36,350 bases of DNA from an uncultured Azospirillum sp. Its GTDB lineage: Bacteria > Pseudomonadota > Alphaproteobacteria > Azospirillales > Azospirillaceae. Position numbers and translations under genes: made by a program. Below the pieces are notes generated by a model that saw only the letters and a list, made by a program, of their open reading frames with translations, made no database searches and was not told the DNA's origin. Position 1 is the stretch's first letter, and every line of letters starts with the position of its first letter. Location of the stretch: NCBI RefSeq assembly GCF_946480385.1, contig NZ_CAMLJP010000065.1:1-36350 (forward strand). The letters run 5' to 3'. Shown piece after piece: positions 22,512 to 30,550 of this stretch.

Positions 22512-24308
22512 ATGGACCAGATCGAGCAGACGTTGGCCGTCGCGACGGAACACCACCGCGCCGGCCGCACCGCGGAGGCCGAGCGGCTGTACCGCGACGT
22601 GCTGGACGCTTCGCCCGGCCATCCGGACGCCCTGCATCTGCTCGGGGTCATCGCCTTGCAATCCGGCCGGGCGGAGGAGGCGGTCGACCGAATCGCCCAG
22701 GCGGTGGCCGGCGACGACGGCTCTCCCCTGTTCCATGCCAATCTGGGTCACGCCCTGCACGCCTCCGGCCGACAGCGCGAAGCGGCGCTCAGCTTCGCCC
22801 GCGCTCTCAGCCTGCTGACCAACGAAGGCGAGGGTTGGGGCAATGTCGGCGCGCTTGCGAATTTGATTCGCCGCTATGACGACGACATCCGCGCCGCCGC
22901 CGCGGCGGAGGTCGATGCGCGCTATACGATGGGCGACGTGATGCGGCGCCAGTCCCTGCTGTTCCTGCTGACCGGCGACATCACCTATTACCGCAACCTG
23001 GTGAACACGGCGCTGGAAGACCCCCTGCGCTTCTCCGTACCCTCCATGCATTACGCCTATTGGGGCATCGCCCTGCGGCTGTTCCAGGGCGATGTGCGCA
23101 AGGGCGACGTCAGTGCCTTCACCAATGGCGAGTTCCGCCGTTTCTACCGGCTTCTGGTGGAGGAGACCGCGCGCCGCTACGGCCTGGACGCCCGCCTGCG
23201 CCGGGCATCTCCGCGCGCGGCGGTGAAGCGGGTGGCTCTGATCACCAATCAGATGCTGGGCGAGGGGCACCAGCCCACGGCCGATGCCTTCGATTACGCC
23301 CGCCGGCTGCAGGACGACCATGGCTGCGAGGTGCTCATCGTCAACCCCAATGCCATGGCGGTGGAGGGGGAGAACGGCTTCGTCCCTGAATACAGCTACA
23401 ACGTCACCGAGGAGTATAACGGCGAGCAGACCATCTCCGCCCAGGGCGCGAATGTCCGTATGCTGTCCTTCCCGCAGCCGCGCTTCGACGAGGAGAAGTT
23501 GACCGCCATCGTCGACGCGGTGGAGCGGTTCGACCCCGACGTGATCGTCGCCTTCGGCGGGTCCAACACCGTGGCCGACCTGTTCGCCGGCAGCCGCCCG
23601 GTGGTCTTCCTGCCGACCTCCAGCGGCCTGTCGCCCTCGCTCGCCACCCTTCTGCTGGGTTATGCGCCGGAGGACGATGCCGCCGGCTGGCCTGAGGAGG
23701 CGCGGGCGCGCTTCCGTCCCTTCTCTTTCGGCTGGACGCTGCCCGCCGCCGGTCCCGCACGCAGCCGCGCGGAGTTCGGCCTGCCTGCGGACGAGCCGCT
23801 TTACGTCGTGGTCGGCAACCGCCTGGACCAGGAGGTCGGGCCGGAGTTCCTGGAGACGCTCGACCGCCTTCTCGACCGCGTGCCGGATGGGCAGGTCGCC
23901 TTCGCCGGCGCGGTGTCGGAGTTGCCCGCCCGGATCGCCGCCACCCGCAACGCGGCGCGGATGCGTGCGCTGGGCCATGTCGAAGGCATTCGCGGGCTGT
24001 ACGGCGTGGCGACGGCCTACCTCAACCCGCCGCGCCAGGGCGGCGGCGGCAGCGCCGCATTCGCACTGGCGGACAGCCTGCCGGTGGTGACCTACGCTCG
24101 GGGTGACGTCGCCGGTGTGGTTGGGCCGGGCATGACCGTCGCCGACGAGACGTCCTTCCTGGAGCGCGCCGCGGCGCTTGGACAGGATCCGGCCGTACGG
24201 ACACGGGCGGCTGAGGCTGCACGGACGCGCTTTGCCGAAACGGCCGACCGCGCGCGGTCGGTGGAAAAGCTGCTGGACTACGCGCGCGAGGCGCAGGGGC
24301 TGTTCTGA
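22512..24308 (+). CDS. TPR protein with a GT-B glycosyltransferase-like domain
   Basis: A 598-residue cytoplasmic protein without signal peptide. Residues about 1-125 form three TPR-like units (AEAERLYRDVLDASPGHPDALHLLGVIALQSGR and following), then a linker helical domain. From about residue 235 (VKRVALITNQMLGEGHQPTADAF) the fold looks like GT-B: DPDVIVAFGGSNTVADLFAGSRP, then YVVVGNRLDQEVGPEFLETLDRLL, and a C-terminal half GHVEGIRGLYGVATAYLNPPRQGGGGSAAFALADSLPVV, which parallels the GT4 nucleotide-sugar region but has RQGGGGSAAFALAD where GT4 has EGFG..xxEA. Transfer to a protein or glycan acceptor is likely but the donor is unknown. ATG 22512 has AAGGACG upstream. Confidence 0.85.
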   Translation: MDQIEQTLAVATEHHRAGRTAEAERLYRDVLDASPGHPDALHLLGVIALQSGRAEEAVDRIAQAVAGDDGSPLFHANLGHALHASGRQREAALSFARALSLLTNEGEGWGNVGALANLIRRYDDDIRAAAAAEVDARYTMGDVMRRQSLLFLLTGDITYYRNLVNTALEDPLRFSVPSMHYAYWGIALRLFQGDVRKGDVSAFTNGEFRRFYRLLVEETARRYGLDARLRRASPRAAVKRVALITNQMLGEGHQPTADAFDYARRLQDDHGCEVLIVNPNAMAVEGENGFVPEYSYNVTEEYNGEQTISAQGANVRMLSFPQPRFDEEKLTAIVDAVERFDPDVIVAFGGSNTVADLFAGSRPVVFLPTSSGLSPSLATLLLGYAPEDDAAGWPEEARARFRPFSFGWTLPAAGPARSRAEFGLPADEPLYVVVGNRLDQEVGPEFLETLDRLLDRVPDGQVAFAGAVSELPARIAATRNAARMRALGHVEGIRGLYGVATAYLNPPRQGGGGSAAFALADSLPVVTYARGDVAGVVGPGMTVADETSFLERAAALGQDPAVRTRAAEAARTRFAETADRARSVEKLLDYAREAQGLF

Positions 24309-24339
24309 GGCGACGCCTCACCAGTTTCCCAAAACAGTT

Positions 24340-24386
24340 CCGCCCGGCTTTCCCACGAAACAGTGCTTCGTGGGAAAGCCGGGCGG
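24340..24386. terminator. Bidirectional terminator with 20-bp perfect stem
   Basis: CCGCCCGGCTTTCCCACGAA at 24340-24359 pairs base for base with 24367-24386 around a 7-base loop. It lies between the convergent TPR/GT gene and the Cache-domain gene and can stop transcripts of both. Confidence 0.82.
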
Positions 24387-24456
24387 CCAAGTTTCAGAAG
24401 AACAGGTGTCAGGGCATCGACCGGGGACGGCGCGTCAGGCAGTTACTGACGGGCGA

Positions 24457-24915
24457 TCACTGGTCATAGGTCCCCGCCCCGACGATGTAACGTCCGTCGC
24501 GGGTGATGTAGGAATGCTTGTGCTCGACCTTGTTGGTCTGGCGGTTCAGCCAGACATAGTCGATGACGGCGTTCGGCTTTTCCTTGGTTTCCGAGATCAT
24601 CGCCTGGACGATGGGCTTGCCTTCGGCATCCTTCAGATTGGCGGCGTCGGTTCCGGCCAGCTTCGGGTTGGCGCCGGAGGCCACGTAACGCCCATCGGTG
24701 TCGAAGACGAAGACATACAGCTCGCCGCGGCGGAAGCTGCCCTTGGGGTCCTGGAAGGCCTTGGTCGCCTCATCCGGCCCCTTGGCCTTCAGGTAGGCGA
24801 CGGCGTCGGCAACCAGCGACTTCGCCTGTTCCGGCGTGGCGTGATCGGCCGCGAAGGCGGGAGCGGCCAGCAGGGCGGCCGCGACGGCGACCAGGGAAGC
24901 GGTTCTGCGAATCAT
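24457..24915 (-). CDS. Periplasmic single-Cache-domain protein of the quinoprotein cluster
   Basis: A 152-residue protein with a signal peptide (about 1-22, ending AAPAFA-ADH) and no other membrane segment. The remainder is a single Cache domain: a long N-terminal helix (TPEQAKSLVADAVAYLKAKG), the strand pair GELYVFVFDTDGRYVASGANPKLAG, the DLKDAEGKPIVQAM loop and VEHKHSYITRDGRYIVGAGTYDQ at the end, which is the usual motif of small-molecule-binding Cache proteins. Cache domains normally form the sensor part of membrane receptors; a free soluble version next to pedF and the alcohol dehydrogenase suggests a periplasmic ligand binder. Starts and stops are clear. It is 56 bases beyond the pedF stop, probably in the same transcript. 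Confidence 0.87.
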   Translation of the reverse strand: MIRRTASLVAVAAALLAAPAFAADHATPEQAKSLVADAVAYLKAKGPDEATKAFQDPKGSFRRGELYVFVFDTDGRYVASGANPKLAGTDAANLKDAEGKPIVQAMISETKEKPNAVIDYVWLNRQTNKVEHKHSYITRDGRYIVGAGTYDQ

Positions 24916-24971
24916 GGATGACCACCTTGGATGTGAAGCGTGGAAGGGAAGAGCCAATGATCCGGAAGGGG

Positions 24972-25400
24972 TCATTCCTCGTGCACGGTTTCCAGCCAGG
25001 AACGGATCGACCACAGAGCCTCCTGGCCCAGCGCCTCGCCGAACTTCGGCATGTAGGTCACGCCGTTGCGGATCGAGCCGTTGGTGACGCGCTCCTTGAA
25101 CCACTCGTCGCCGGCGTCGCCCTTTTCCAGATAGCGCAGGTCGGGAGCGATGCCGCCGGACACGGCGCCCAGCCCATGGCAGCGCGCGCAGTTCTGGTTG
25201 AAGGCCGACGCGCCGATCTCGATGGCGCGCTCGTTGCCGCGGTAGGGATTGCTGTCCCGCCAGGTCTCGCCCAGCTTCTCCAGACCCGTGGTGTCGACCG
25301 GCTGGGGAACGACATCGCCATGGGCATAGACCAGACCGGGAAGAGCAACGGCGCCGATCAGACCAACGGCGGCGGCAAGTCGAATAATCCGTGCATTCAT
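24972..25400 (-). CDS. pedF: Cytochrome c-550 PedF, electron acceptor of PQQ dehydrogenase
   Basis: A 142-residue periplasmic class I c-type cytochrome with a signal peptide (1-26, LAAAVGLIGAVALPGLVYA). The heme motif CARCH lies near residue 72-76 in NQNCARCHGLGAVSGG, and the sixth-ligand Met in GVTYMPKFGEAL near 120. The C-terminal helix (ALWSIRSWLETVHEE) is normal. It matches the PedF family found with ethanol- and phenylethanol-type quinoproteins, where it takes electrons from reduced PQQ. The gene has its own 204-base upstream region, carrying a distinctive inverted repeat, and is separated from the dehydrogenase gene. ATG 25400 gives a complete signal peptide; a weak AGGGAAC lies further upstream than usual. 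Confidence 0.91.
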   Translation of the reverse strand: MNARIIRLAAAVGLIGAVALPGLVYAHGDVVPQPVDTTGLEKLGETWRDSNPYRGNERAIEIGASAFNQNCARCHGLGAVSGGIAPDLRYLEKGDAGDEWFKERVTNGSIRNGVTYMPKFGEALGQEALWSIRSWLETVHEE

Positions 25401-25481
25401 GAGAAAGACGTTCCCTCTGTTTCTAGCCGCCCTGCGGCCTTTGCTTCGCATGAGCAGACGTTATCAGCAGTGGGACCCGCG

Positions 25482-25534
25482 AATAATTGGACTATGGTAG
25501 GACATCTCTGGAAAGATGACAAAACGTCCAATTA
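25482..25534. promoter_or_regulatory. Paired regulatory motif upstream of pedF
   Basis: TAATTGGAC at 25484-25492 and its exact inverse GTCCAATTA at 25526-25534, centres 42 bp apart. AATAATTGGACT (25482-25493) also occurs at 30423-30434 in the divergent promoter of the same cluster. It is 82 bases upstream of pedF and is inferred to be the binding site of the cluster's regulator. Confidence 0.68.
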
Positions 25535-25551
25535 AGGACAGACACGGGAAT

Positions 25552-25579
25552 GGGCGGACCGGATCGCTCCGGCCCGCCC
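25552..25579 (-). terminator. Hairpin after the quinoprotein dehydrogenase gene
   Basis: A hairpin near 25552-25579 (GGGCGG/CCGCCC and CCGGA/TCCGG arms, loop TCGC) sits 26 bases beyond the exaF-like stop. It has no T tract and is a weak terminator candidate. Confidence 0.5.
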
Positions 25580-25604
25580 CCGTCCCGCTTGGCCGCGCCT
25601 GATG

Positions 25605-27368
25605 TCAGGCCTTCGGCAGCTTGAAGACCCAGAGCGAACCGCCCTGGTTGATGTCCTTCACCAGCTTGGCGACATCGCCGCCCCACAGCGGCACCGCACC
25701 GCCCCAACCGGAGACCACGGCGACATACTGCTCGCCGTCCATCTTCCAGGTGACCGGGCTGCCGACCACGCCGGAGCCGGTCTGGAACTTCCAGACTTCC
25801 TTGCCGGACTTGGCGTCGAAGGCCTTCAGATAGCCTTCCGGCGTGCCGGTGAAGACCAGATTGCCGGCCGTGGTCAGGACGCCGCCCCACAGCGGGGCCG
25901 GGTTCTTGTATTCCCAGACGATCTTGCCGGTCTTCGGATCGACGGCGCGCAGTGCGCCGATGTAATCGTCATACAGCGGCTTGATGGTGAAGCCGGCACC
26001 GAGATAGGCGGCACCCTTCTTGTAGGTGATCGGCTCGTTCCAGATGTCCATACCCCACTCGTTGGCCGGGACATAGAACAGCTCGGTCTGCGGGTTGTAG
26101 GCCATCGGCATCCAGTTCTTGGCACCCAGGAAGGCGGGAGCCGCGAAGACCGATTTGCCCTTGGCGTCATGCGCATCGCCGGTGGCCGGCGCACCGGGCC
26201 GGTTGTCGTCGTTGTAGATCGGACGGCCGGTCTCGACGTCGATGCCCTTGGCCCAGGTGATCTTGGTGACGAAGGGCGAGGCGTTGATCAGCTTACCGTT
26301 GGTGCGGTCGATGACGTAGAAGAAGCCGTTGCGGTCGGCCTTGCCGCCGGCCTTGATGACCTTGCCGTCCTTCTTCAGGTCGAAAGACACGAACTCGTTG
26401 ACGCCGTCGAAGTCCCAGCCGTCATGCGGCGTGGTCTGGTAGTGCCACTTGATCTCGCCGTTGTCCGGATTGATGGCCAGCGTGGACGAGGTGTAGAGGT
26501 TGTCGCCGGGACGCAGGTGCGAGTTCCAGGGCGCCGGGTTGCCGGTGCCGAAGAACAGCGTCTTGGTCTCCGGATCGTAGGTGCCGCCCAGCCAGGTGGC
26601 GCCGCCGCCGGTCTTGTACATGTCGCCCGGCCAGCTGGCATTGGTCTTGCCGGTGACGGTCGACTCCTTGCCGTTCAGCGTGCCCATGTTGCCTTCGATG
26701 GTCGGGCGCTGCCAGACCAGCTCGCCCGTTTCGGCATCGCGGGCCTCGACCATGCCGATCACGCCGAACTCGCCGCCGGAATTGCCGGTGATGATCTTGC
26801 CGTCGACGATCAGCGGGGCGGCGGTGTTGGAGTAGCCGTCCTTATATTCCGCCAGCTTCTTGTTCCACACCACCTTGCCGGTCTCGCGGTTCAGCGCGAC
26901 GAGACGGGCGTCCAGCGTGGCGAAATAGATCTTGTCCTTGTAGATCGCCGCGCCGCGGTTGACGACGTCGCAGCAGGGCATGATGCCGTCGGGCAGGCGG
27001 TGATTGTATTCCCACTTCTTGTGGCCGGTGCGGGCATCGACCGCATAGAGGCGGGAGTAGGAACCGGTGACGTAGATGGTGCCGTCATAGATGATGGGCT
27101 GGGCTTCCTGCCCGCGCTGCTTCTCGCCGCCGAAGGAGAAGGACCAGACCGGGACCAGCTTCTTCACGGTGTCGGCGTTGAGATCGGTCAGCGGGCTGAA
27201 GCGCTGGGCCTGGGGTCCCATGCCATAGGTCAGGACCGCTTCGGTGTTGGTGGCGCTCTTCAGCAGATCGTCGCTGGACGGGCCGGCGGCGTCGGCGGCC
27301 AGGACGCCGGTGGCGCTGAACGCGGTAAGCGAGGCTGCCAGGGCGAGACTTGTAACCAGGCGCTTCAT
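25605..27368 (-). CDS. exaF: PQQ-dependent alcohol dehydrogenase, lanthanide-type signature (ExaF/PedH-like)
   Basis: A 587-residue periplasmic quinoprotein with a signal peptide (1-24, ending VLA-AD) and the eight-bladed propeller fold. It oxidises primary alcohols (and often aldehydes) with PQQ. The adjacent-Cys disulfide is in [10 protein letters not shown]. Metal ligands fit: Glu in [10 protein letters not shown], Asn in GTGNPAPWN, and catalytic Asp in [12 protein letters not shown]. The residue two positions after the catalytic Asp is also Asp (DFD), the feature that marks lanthanide-dependent XoxF and ExaF/PedH enzymes; calcium-type MxaF has Ala and ExaA/PedE has Ser there. The PedF neighbour favours the ethanol/PedH clade over XoxF. 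It is probably monocistronic, with 240 bases upstream. Metal use must be tested. Confidence 0.92.
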   Translation of the reverse strand: MKRLVTSLALAASLTAFSATGVLAADAAGPSSDDLLKSATNTEAVLTYGMGPQAQRFSPLTDLNADTVKKLVPVWSFSFGGEKQRGQEAQPIIYDGTIYVTGSYSRLYAVDARTGHKKWEYNHRLPDGIMPCCDVVNRGAAIYKDKIYFATLDARLVALNRETGKVVWNKKLAEYKDGYSNTAAPLIVDGKIITGNSGGEFGVIGMVEARDAETGELVWQRPTIEGNMGTLNGKESTVTGKTNASWPGDMYKTGGGATWLGGTYDPETKTLFFGTGNPAPWNSHLRPGDNLYTSSTLAINPDNGEIKWHYQTTPHDGWDFDGVNEFVSFDLKKDGKVIKAGGKADRNGFFYVIDRTNGKLINASPFVTKITWAKGIDVETGRPIYNDDNRPGAPATGDAHDAKGKSVFAAPAFLGAKNWMPMAYNPQTELFYVPANEWGMDIWNEPITYKKGAAYLGAGFTIKPLYDDYIGALRAVDPKTGKIVWEYKNPAPLWGGVLTTAGNLVFTGTPEGYLKAFDAKSGKEVWKFQTGSGVVGSPVTWKMDGEQYVAVVSGWGGAVPLWGGDVAKLVKDINQGGSLWVFKLPKA

Positions 27369-27608
27369 ATGCGGTTGCCTCCCAAAACTGATGATGACGG
27401 CACCGCCCGGGGCATGATCCGTCCGTTGCCGCCGGACGGGCGGGTCCGGCGGTGAGAAGCGGGATCGGGGGCGGCCTTTTAAGCTTTTGGCGGCCGAAGG
27501 GACCGCGTCGCTTTACGATATCGGCAGTGTAGACGGATGATCGGTTGGGTAAATTGTCGGATAGTAGCAGGCGTAAACGTCAGCCCGCTGCGCTTCACCC
27601 CCCGCGCT

Positions 27609-28574
27609 TCAATTGACCCGCGGCAGAGCAGCCTGTTCGATCTTCGGCCAGAGATGGGCGACGGAGCGGCGATACTCTTCGCGCAGCACGTCCAGCACTT
27701 CGAATCGCTCAGGGATCGGCAGTTCCAACGCTTCCGCCATGTCGAGGCCGGAGTCCACCGCATGGCGCAGCGTACCGTCCAGCCAAGTCAGCCAGTCGCG
27801 CGTCTGGGCGACGCAGGCCTTGTCCGACCGGATGTGCCCGTGGTTGGGCACCAGCAGCCGGATGTCCAGGCCGTCGACCGCATCCAGTTCTTTCAGCCAG
27901 TCGGCGACGGTGGCATGCGGAGTCGTCGGGGTGCGGTCGCAGAAGACCACGCCGCCGGCGAACAGCACGCCCGTCGTCTCGTCGAGGATCATCAGGTCGG
28001 CGGCGGTGTGGCCGCTCAGCGGGATCAGCCGCAGCCGGTGGTCGCCGAACCTCACGGTCGAGCCATAGACCGGCTCCGTCGGCACCGTCACCTCGGTGCC
28101 GCGCATCCAGTCGCCGACCAGCCGGTACATGTTGTCGGCGATGCCGCTCCCCTCCTCCTGGATACCGGCGATGGTTCCGGGCAGGGCCGCGATGGGCACA
28201 TCGGCGAAGGCCTGGGATCCCAGCCAATAGTCGGGGTGCAGGTTGCTGATGAAGACCTTGCGGATCGGCTTTTCGGTGACCTTGCGGATGGCCGCGCGCA
28301 TCTCCTCGCCATAGCGGCGGGACGGGCCGGTCTGGATGACGATCACCCCGTCGGCCGTGACGATGAAGCCGGAATTCAGGATGTTGCCACCGTTGGCGCG
28401 GGTGAAATGCTTGGTCGATCCCTCGAAGACATAGGTGTCGGGAGCGATTCGCGTCGGCTTCAGATCATAGGTCAGCGGCCCCGCGGCCCGCGCCGATCCC
28501 GTCGCCGCACCAACCATCAGGGCAGCGGCAAAGGCGGTGGTCAGCGCCAGCCGTCGCAAAAGCGGCATGCTCAT
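27609..28574 (-). CDS. SoxH-related quinoprotein-relay metallo-hydrolase, degenerate metal motif
   Basis: A 321-residue periplasmic MBL-fold protein with a signal peptide (1-30, ending SARA-AG). It matches the metallo-hydrolase that accompanies SoxYZ-like carriers in PQQ clusters: ANGGNILNSGFIVTADGVIVIQTGPS, FADVPIAALPGTIAGIQEEGSGIADNMYRLVGDWMRG and LIPLSGHTAADLMILDETTGVLFAGGVVFCDRTPTTPHA. The signature HxHxDH reads NLHPDY (ISNLHPDYWLG), so first and last His are replaced by Asn and Tyr; the later His (SGHTAADL), Asp (CDRTP) and His (VPNHGH) remain. One metal ion at most seems likely. Its ATG overlaps the upstream stop (ATGA), so it is coupled to the carrier gene. The biochemical reaction is unknown. 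Confidence 0.87.
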   Translation of the reverse strand: MSMPLLRRLALTTAFAAALMVGAATGSARAAGPLTYDLKPTRIAPDTYVFEGSTKHFTRANGGNILNSGFIVTADGVIVIQTGPSRRYGEEMRAAIRKVTEKPIRKVFISNLHPDYWLGSQAFADVPIAALPGTIAGIQEEGSGIADNMYRLVGDWMRGTEVTVPTEPVYGSTVRFGDHRLRLIPLSGHTAADLMILDETTGVLFAGGVVFCDRTPTTPHATVADWLKELDAVDGLDIRLLVPNHGHIRSDKACVAQTRDWLTWLDGTLRHAVDSGLDMAEALELPIPERFEVLDVLREEYRRSVAHLWPKIEQAALPRVN

Positions 28575-29437
28575 TGCCCGACACTCCAGGGCTGGTCGGC
28601 CGGTTTCAGCGACATCGCCGGTCTCATCGCGGGTCGGGCGCCCGGCGGCGGCATCGGAATGGTCGCGCGGATTTCGCCGCCCTGGTTGTCCCGGCCGCGC
28701 AGCAGCAGCGCCGTGGCGTCGGGCGGTGGACGCACGTCCAGCGAATAGACGGGATTCTCCGACACCGGCTCCAGACTGTCGATCTTCGCCAGTTCCGCCG
28801 AACCGCCGGGGATCTGCGCTTCGACCTGCAGGGTTTCGACGAAATAGGCGGGAATGCCGTCGACCAGGCCGGTGTCGTTGGGATGGCGAATGCGCAACCG
28901 CAGCCGCGCCACCCCATCGGTGTCCGCCGGCCACAGCCTGGCCTGCACCTCGCCGACATGGTCGGCCCAATCCTTCTGAGCATAGGACGCCGGCGGCGCG
29001 CTGCAGCCGCCACCCGCCGCATCCACCATCACGCCGGAGACATGCCACACCCCGTCGGCGGTCCGCGCGGCGCCACGCACGGCGGTGGCCTGCTGGATCT
29101 TGATGCGGGTGGCGATGTAGGGCGCGGCTGTGCCGGGATGGTAGCGCAGAACCAGCGGGAACGGGTTGAGGTCGGCGATCGCCACCATCTCCACCACCTG
29201 CCCCAGCGCCGTGGCGTCGACAGAAACCGGCACCGCGCGCGTGTCCTCCGCCGCCGCCGGGGCGTTGACCCTGACGGCGTTGTCGAACACCACCGGCGCG
29301 CCGGCAAAATACTGGTCGCGCAGCGCCTCCCACATCACCGAGTTCAGCGGGTCGGAGGGAGAGCTTGCGGCGAACGCAGTGCCCGCGACGACGATCATCG
29401 CACCGGCCAATCCTGCTTGGTAAAGGGGGTGTCCCAT
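28571..29437 (-). CDS. Quinoprotein-associated SoxYZ-like sulfur carrier
   Basis: A 288-residue periplasmic protein with a signal peptide (about 1-24, LAGAMIVVAGTAFA). It fuses a SoxY-like N-terminal part (about 30-165, VRVNAPAAAEDTRAVPVSVDA, LVLRYHPG) to a SoxZ-like C-terminal part (about 170-288, RLRIRHPNDTGLVDGIPAYFVETLQVEAQ). The carrier Cys is in AAGGGCSAPPASYA, near the junction, replacing the C-terminal GGCGG tail of SoxY. This family is known to travel with PQQ dehydrogenases, where its substrate is unknown. It has a strong GGGAGGAG ribosome site and sits between the binding-protein and metallo-hydrolase genes in an apparent three-gene operon. Confidence 0.88.
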   Translation of the reverse strand: MGHPLYQAGLAGAMIVVAGTAFAASSPSDPLNSVMWEALRDQYFAGAPVVFDNAVRVNAPAAAEDTRAVPVSVDATALGQVVEMVAIADLNPFPLVLRYHPGTAAPYIATRIKIQQATAVRGAARTADGVWHVSGVMVDAAGGGCSAPPASYAQKDWADHVGEVQARLWPADTDGVARLRLRIRHPNDTGLVDGIPAYFVETLQVEAQIPGGSAELAKIDSLEPVSENPVYSLDVRPPPDATALLLRGRDNQGGEIRATIPMPPPGARPAMRPAMSLKPADQPWSVGQ

Positions 29438-29475
29438 CCATCTCCTCCCGACCGGCCGAGTTCCTTCAGCTCCGT

Positions 29476-30354
29476 TCACTCCACCAGCGGCGGCGGCGTG
29501 TGGGTCGCGCCGTAGGCGGCGAAGATCCGGCCCATGGTCCCGTCCTCGGTCAGCGCCGTCACCGCGTCGCCGATGCTGTAGGCGAGGTCGCGGGAGTTTT
29601 CCTTGGTCGCCATGCCGATGTTCCAGTTGGAGGTCATCATGCCCGGTAGATTCACGGTGGTGATCGGGAACTGCTCGGCCCGCGCGCCCAACGCCGCCTG
29701 CACCTGGCTCAGTGGCGCCAGCACCGCCGCCGCCTCGCCGGAGGTCAGTTTCTCGATGGCGGCCTCGGGTGTCGGGCAATGGATGACGCGGCTGCGCAGC
29801 CGGCCGCCCTGCAGGCCCAGAAGGAAGAAGTCGGGAACGCTGTCGATCTCCACCGCGATCGGCTCGTCCGGCAGGGTCGCCAGCACGGCGGAGCGCACCC
29901 GCTGCGGATCGCGGGCGAGCGCGAACACCTCGTGATGATAGGGACCGAACAGCACCGCCTCCGGGTTCATCAACCCGAATTGCTTATCATAGGGGATGTG
30001 CATCATGATGTCGGCCAGCTCGCCGCCGAACAGGCTGCCGCGCCAGACCGCCACCCGCAGATCGTCCGACACAGTCTCGCCGGGAATCTGCTCGTAGATG
30101 TCGGCCTTGACGCCCAGCTTCTCGGCGATCGCCCGGGCGAGATCGACATCGATCCCCACCAGCTTGCCGTCGCGCTGGAACGAGAAGGGCGGAAAGTCGC
30201 GATAGACCGCCACGCGCAGCCGACCGCGCTCGATCACCTCGTCCAGCGGCCGGGCGGCGGCACTCCGCGGAACGCCGAGTGCGGACGCGATTCCGACAGA
30301 CGCGCAGCTTGCGGCCAGTCCGGACAGGAATCGGCGGCGGGTCACATACGCCAT
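29476..30354 (-). CDS. Quinoprotein-associated periplasmic binding protein (MxaJ/XoxJ-like)
   Basis: A 292-residue solute-binding-protein-3 fold with a twin-arginine-type leader (VTRRRFLSGLAASCASVGIA, with cleavage near SAAA-RPLD). Blocks: RLRVAVYRDFPPFSFQRDGKLVGIDVDLARAIAEKLGV at the N-terminus, a middle with GGELADIMMHIPYDKQFGLMNPEA, and IGMATKENSRDLAYSIGDAVTALTEDGTMGRIFAAYG at the end. It is the type that accompanies PQQ dehydrogenases in place of a transport role, possibly helping the dehydrogenase mature or load its metal or cofactor, as proposed for MxaJ/XoxJ. It is first in the three-gene minus-strand unit and divergent from the PQQ-ABC operon. ATG 30354 is chosen for its GGGA site and complete RRxF leader. 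Confidence 0.88.
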   Translation of the reverse strand: MAYVTRRRFLSGLAASCASVGIASALGVPRSAAARPLDEVIERGRLRVAVYRDFPPFSFQRDGKLVGIDVDLARAIAEKLGVKADIYEQIPGETVSDDLRVAVWRGSLFGGELADIMMHIPYDKQFGLMNPEAVLFGPYHHEVFALARDPQRVRSAVLATLPDEPIAVEIDSVPDFFLLGLQGGRLRSRVIHCPTPEAAIEKLTSGEAAAVLAPLSQVQAALGARAEQFPITTVNLPGMMTSNWNIGMATKENSRDLAYSIGDAVTALTEDGTMGRIFAAYGATHTPPPLVE

Positions 30355-30422
30355 GGCAAGTCCCGGCAGTGGTGGTTTCATCATGGAACGGGCAGCCAGG
30401 ATAGCCATCGCTCCGTCACGCC

Positions 30423-30441
30423 AATAATTGGACTTTCGTAC
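30423..30441. promoter_or_regulatory. Regulatory motif in the divergent PQQ-cluster promoter
   Basis: AATAATTGGACT at 30423-30434 is identical to 25482-25493 upstream of pedF, and GTA follows at the same distance in both (18 bases with 2 differences). CCAATAATTGG at 30421-30431 is also palindromic. It lies 69 bases before the minus-strand binding-protein gene and 117 bases before the plus-strand operon. Confidence 0.68.
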
Positions 30442-30550
30442 AAGACGTGGTCCCGCCCCCACCGTTGCCTGTCCATCCTTCCATAGTCGCATTCCGCCGT
30501 CCGGGTTCGCTCGATAGGCTGCACACCAAACAGTTGGCGTTCCGACGGAT

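Noticed and set aside
25605..27368. Calling the dehydrogenase XoxF methanol dehydrogenase
   Set aside because: The extra Asp is shared by XoxF and ExaF/PedH, but the PedF-type cytochrome and PedC-type ABC operon fit the ethanol/phenylethanol clade better, and no xoxG/xoxJ order is present.
25602..27455. Open frame of 617 codons on the plus strand opposite the PQQ dehydrogenase
   Set aside because: The minus strand carries an unambiguous quinoprotein with signal peptide and metal ligands; the plus frame is composition-driven.
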